Shown here one piece after another: positions 62,289 through 64,000 of a stretch of 64,000 nucleotides of DNA. Numbering within the stretch: position 1 is the first letter of the stretch; each line of letters opens with the position of its first letter. Location: positions 24,289,670 to 24,353,669 of the forward strand of contig CM043872.1 of assembly GCA_023846275.1 (NCBI GenBank), written 5' to 3'. The notes under the pieces were generated by a model. It was not told the DNA's origin. It saw only the letters and a program-made list of their open reading frames with translations, and did not search any database. Origin of the DNA: Vanilla planifolia. Its lineage: Eukaryota > Streptophyta > Magnoliopsida > Asparagales > Orchidaceae. The translations under genes and the position numbers were made by a program.

Positions 62289-62515
62289 ACCGTCTGATCC
62301 GGGCGGACTTGATCTGAACCATTTGATCCCACGCGCTGAACGAACGGCACTGATTAAAAAGCCGTTCGAAATTACTCTCGCCCGTTGGATCTGGGCGGGC
62401 TTGATCTGCGCCATTGGATCCCACGCGCTGAACGAACGGCGCTGATTAAACAGCCGTTCGAAATTACTCTCGCCCGTTGGATCTGGGCGGGCTTGATCTG
62501 CGCCTTTGGATCCTG
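62289..62515. repeat. 92-bp tandem repeat, about 2.5 copies, each full copy with a hairpin
   Basis: Copies start at 62,289, 62,381 and 62,473. Shared text includes GGGCTTGATCTGCGCC and GGATCCCACGCGCTGAACG. Each full copy contains CGAACGGC, a 12-base spacer and its exact complement GCCGTTCG (62,341-62,368 and 62,433-62,460). The third copy stops after GGATCC. Confidence 0.93.
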
Positions 62516-62668
62516 CCGAAGTTATAAGGTGGGATTTTTTAGTCCCACACTGCAGAATGAAATTTGGCACACCGCTTTATAATAACTTTGCGCCGTTCAA
62601 CCTGCGAGCCACTTTGGGGCTGGCTCCCCCCTTCCTTGACCGGTATTTCATCACCCGGTTCAGGTTGA

Positions 62669-62800
62669 CTTAGCCATGCACTGTTCTTTGACCGTAGACC
62701 GCGCTGAAGTTAGACTTAGCCGAGCTCCTCTCGGCAGGCTTGGCTTAGCCAGGCACTGTTCCGTTGACCGTTGACCAGCGCTAGCCGAGTTGCTCTCGGC
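62669..62800. repeat. Imperfect direct repeat, about 75-bp offset
   Basis: CTTAGCCATGCACTGTTC at 62,669 recurs as CTTAGCCAGGCACTGTTC at 62,744, each followed by TTGACCGT-like text, GCGCT, then GCCGAG(C/T)T and CTCTCGGC. The GCCGAG...CTCGGC arms can pair within each copy. Confidence 0.8.
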
Positions 62801-62960
62801 GGTCTTTGGGCGGGCTTTGCTCGCCCCTTTCGGGTCAACCAAATTTTTATTTTTTCTTCTTTTTTTTATTTCTAAAAGGCCTGGACGGGCTGTTTTGACG
62901 CCGGGTCGACCCGCCCATGCTACAGTGCTTTTTCCCGAGACTTTTGCTGTTTTAGGGTAT

Positions 62961-64000
62961 TTTTGACGAATTTTTTAGCCACAAATTTGAATATAAGTGT
63001 ATAAAAATAATTTTATATTCTTATAGTATTATAAGTTAATTAAGTGGCTATGAAAAGAAATTCGTAAAAAACGATTCCAAAATAATATTAAAAAATCAAA
63101 TACCCATGTCTATACATTTTGTCAAATATGCTTGGCCCAAAAATGAAAATTCATCATTAAATAATTTTATAATATTTTTAAATGTTAATACTACTAGTGT
63201 GCCTCATAATCTCAAGGTTTTGACATATCAAATTCAAGAGAAATAAAAAGAAATTTAATTATAAAAAATCTTGCGCATGTCTCAAAAATTCCTTGAAGTA
63301 TGTCATGACCTCAAGGCCCTTAGAGACCATTATTTTAGACATCTAAAGTACATGGCTTGATTTAATTAATTATTAACAATTTTACTTAAAAAACAAGCCT
63401 TCAATAATAAATAGCTTGGTTTTGTAATTATCACATCAAAGGGTACAACAGAAAGAATGGGTCAGTGGGTTGGTGCAGGTTGTCGAAGGTTTGTGCTGGT
63501 CATTCCAGGTTGGTGCGGGTCAAACGTGGGTAAATCAGTGTTCTAGGTCAAATTGTGTCACGTGGTGGCACGAGTTAGCTCAGGCAGTAGCAACAGATGC
63601 TGATGGCAATAAGCGACAAAATAAATTAAAAAAAATCAATGTTAAGCATTTTTTAGAATAATTTTCAATCAACATTTGTACTGAAAGACTTGTGGAACTT
63701 CTATGACACCAGCAAATGTATGTTGTGAGCTAATTTTAGATGCTTCTATGTCAGGGAAGATATGACTAATTAATGTTTTATTTGCAATGAATTTAATTAT
63801 ATTTCACCCAAAATGTTTTAAATCATAATAGCAAGCTAATGTTTATTTTTTAAGTCGAAGAAATGTGAGAGGAAAATCTTGTGTGTTAAATCTTGAGGTG
63901 AGGAGAAAAATTGGGGTTTTTTTATTTTAGTGTAAATATGTTGAGGAAAAGTTAGGAAAGGATATTTAATAATTATTTTTAATTAAAATTGTATTTAAGA
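62961..64000. other. AT-rich DNA at the right edge, nothing recognised
   Basis: No gene is seen. A less AT-rich stretch at 63,455-63,600 holds an unmatched 63-codon frame. Confidence 0.45.

Larger units (their letters stand above)
61590..62960. mobile_element. GC-rich LTR-derived, non-coding element
   Basis: The island begins around GCACAAGAGGGGAGGTG (61,631) and continues with GGTGGTTCGGCCAAAC (61,780) and CCTACATCCACC, strings I associate with the ends of plant LTR elements. It holds the 92-bp hairpin repeats and a 75-bp repeat pair, and GC content falls sharply after about 62,960. No coding domains are visible, so it is a non-autonomous or solo-LTR-type fossil. Boundaries and family are not fixed. 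Confidence 0.45.

Noticed and set aside
62191-62582. Plus and minus frames over the 92-bp repeats as a repeat protein
   Set aside because: The frames exist because the GC-rich unit lacks stops; the period of 92 is not a multiple of three, so the repeat does not code in one frame.
1-64000. CRISPR arrays, bacterial operons, biosynthetic clusters or a new multi-gene defence system
   Set aside because: The genes are spliced plant genes far apart with unrelated functions; no spaced direct-repeat arrays or clustered enzymes are present.

Overview
This window is nuclear DNA of a flowering plant, most likely a monocot outside the grasses. The evidence is spliced GT-AG genes, plant-only families (NAC, PADRE/DUF4228), a plant L1-type LINE carrying an RNase H domain, and fossil Ty1/copia and LTR-like DNA. 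The long gene at the left reads closest, from memory, to rice-type HMA2 (residue runs such as [43 protein letters not shown]). The species cannot be fixed from sequence alone. Non-coding DNA is very AT-rich; two GC-rich islands are transposon-derived and a third is the PADRE gene.

Layout. 1-23,862 (+): most of a P1B-type Zn/Cd ATPase gene (HMA2-like); its first exon lies left of the window. Eight exons can be joined in frame by GT-AG introns, two of them 10.6 and 7.9 kb long and stuffed with decayed Ty1/copia remains (minus strand about 3.9-10.0 kb, plus strand about 14.5-16.5 kb). The last exon carries a 420-residue Cys-rich tail with tandem repeats. 23,863-39,066: transposon ground. It holds a 168-bp tandem duplication, a GC-rich LINE (about 25,980-30,618) that lacks its endonuclease, long AT-rich LTR-like DNA, and a short SINE (36,256-36,359) flanked by a perfect 13-bp target-site duplication. 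39,067-40,810 (-): an intact three-exon NAC transcription factor of 316 residues. 41,000-56,500: AT-rich intergenic DNA with a probable 2.16-kb solo LTR (50,947-53,103) and a diverged fragment of the same family near 47.95 kb. 56,615-57,121 (+): an intronless PADRE-domain gene with an acylation-type N-terminus. 57,122-64,000: AT-rich DNA, a possible tRNA-like SINE head at 57.65 kb, and a GC-rich LTR-derived island (about 61.6-62.96 kb) with 92-bp tandem repeats that each carry a hairpin.

How the genes relate. The three genes are an unlinked neighbourhood rather than an operon or cluster: a plasma-membrane-type Zn/Cd exporter, a NAC regulator and a stress-response protein. I found no convincing undescribed multi-gene system. 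The most unusual host feature is the recently duplicated Cys-rich tail of the metal pump; the cleanest mobile-element observations are the SINE with its duplication, the endonuclease-less LINE and the hairpin-bearing 92-bp repeats.
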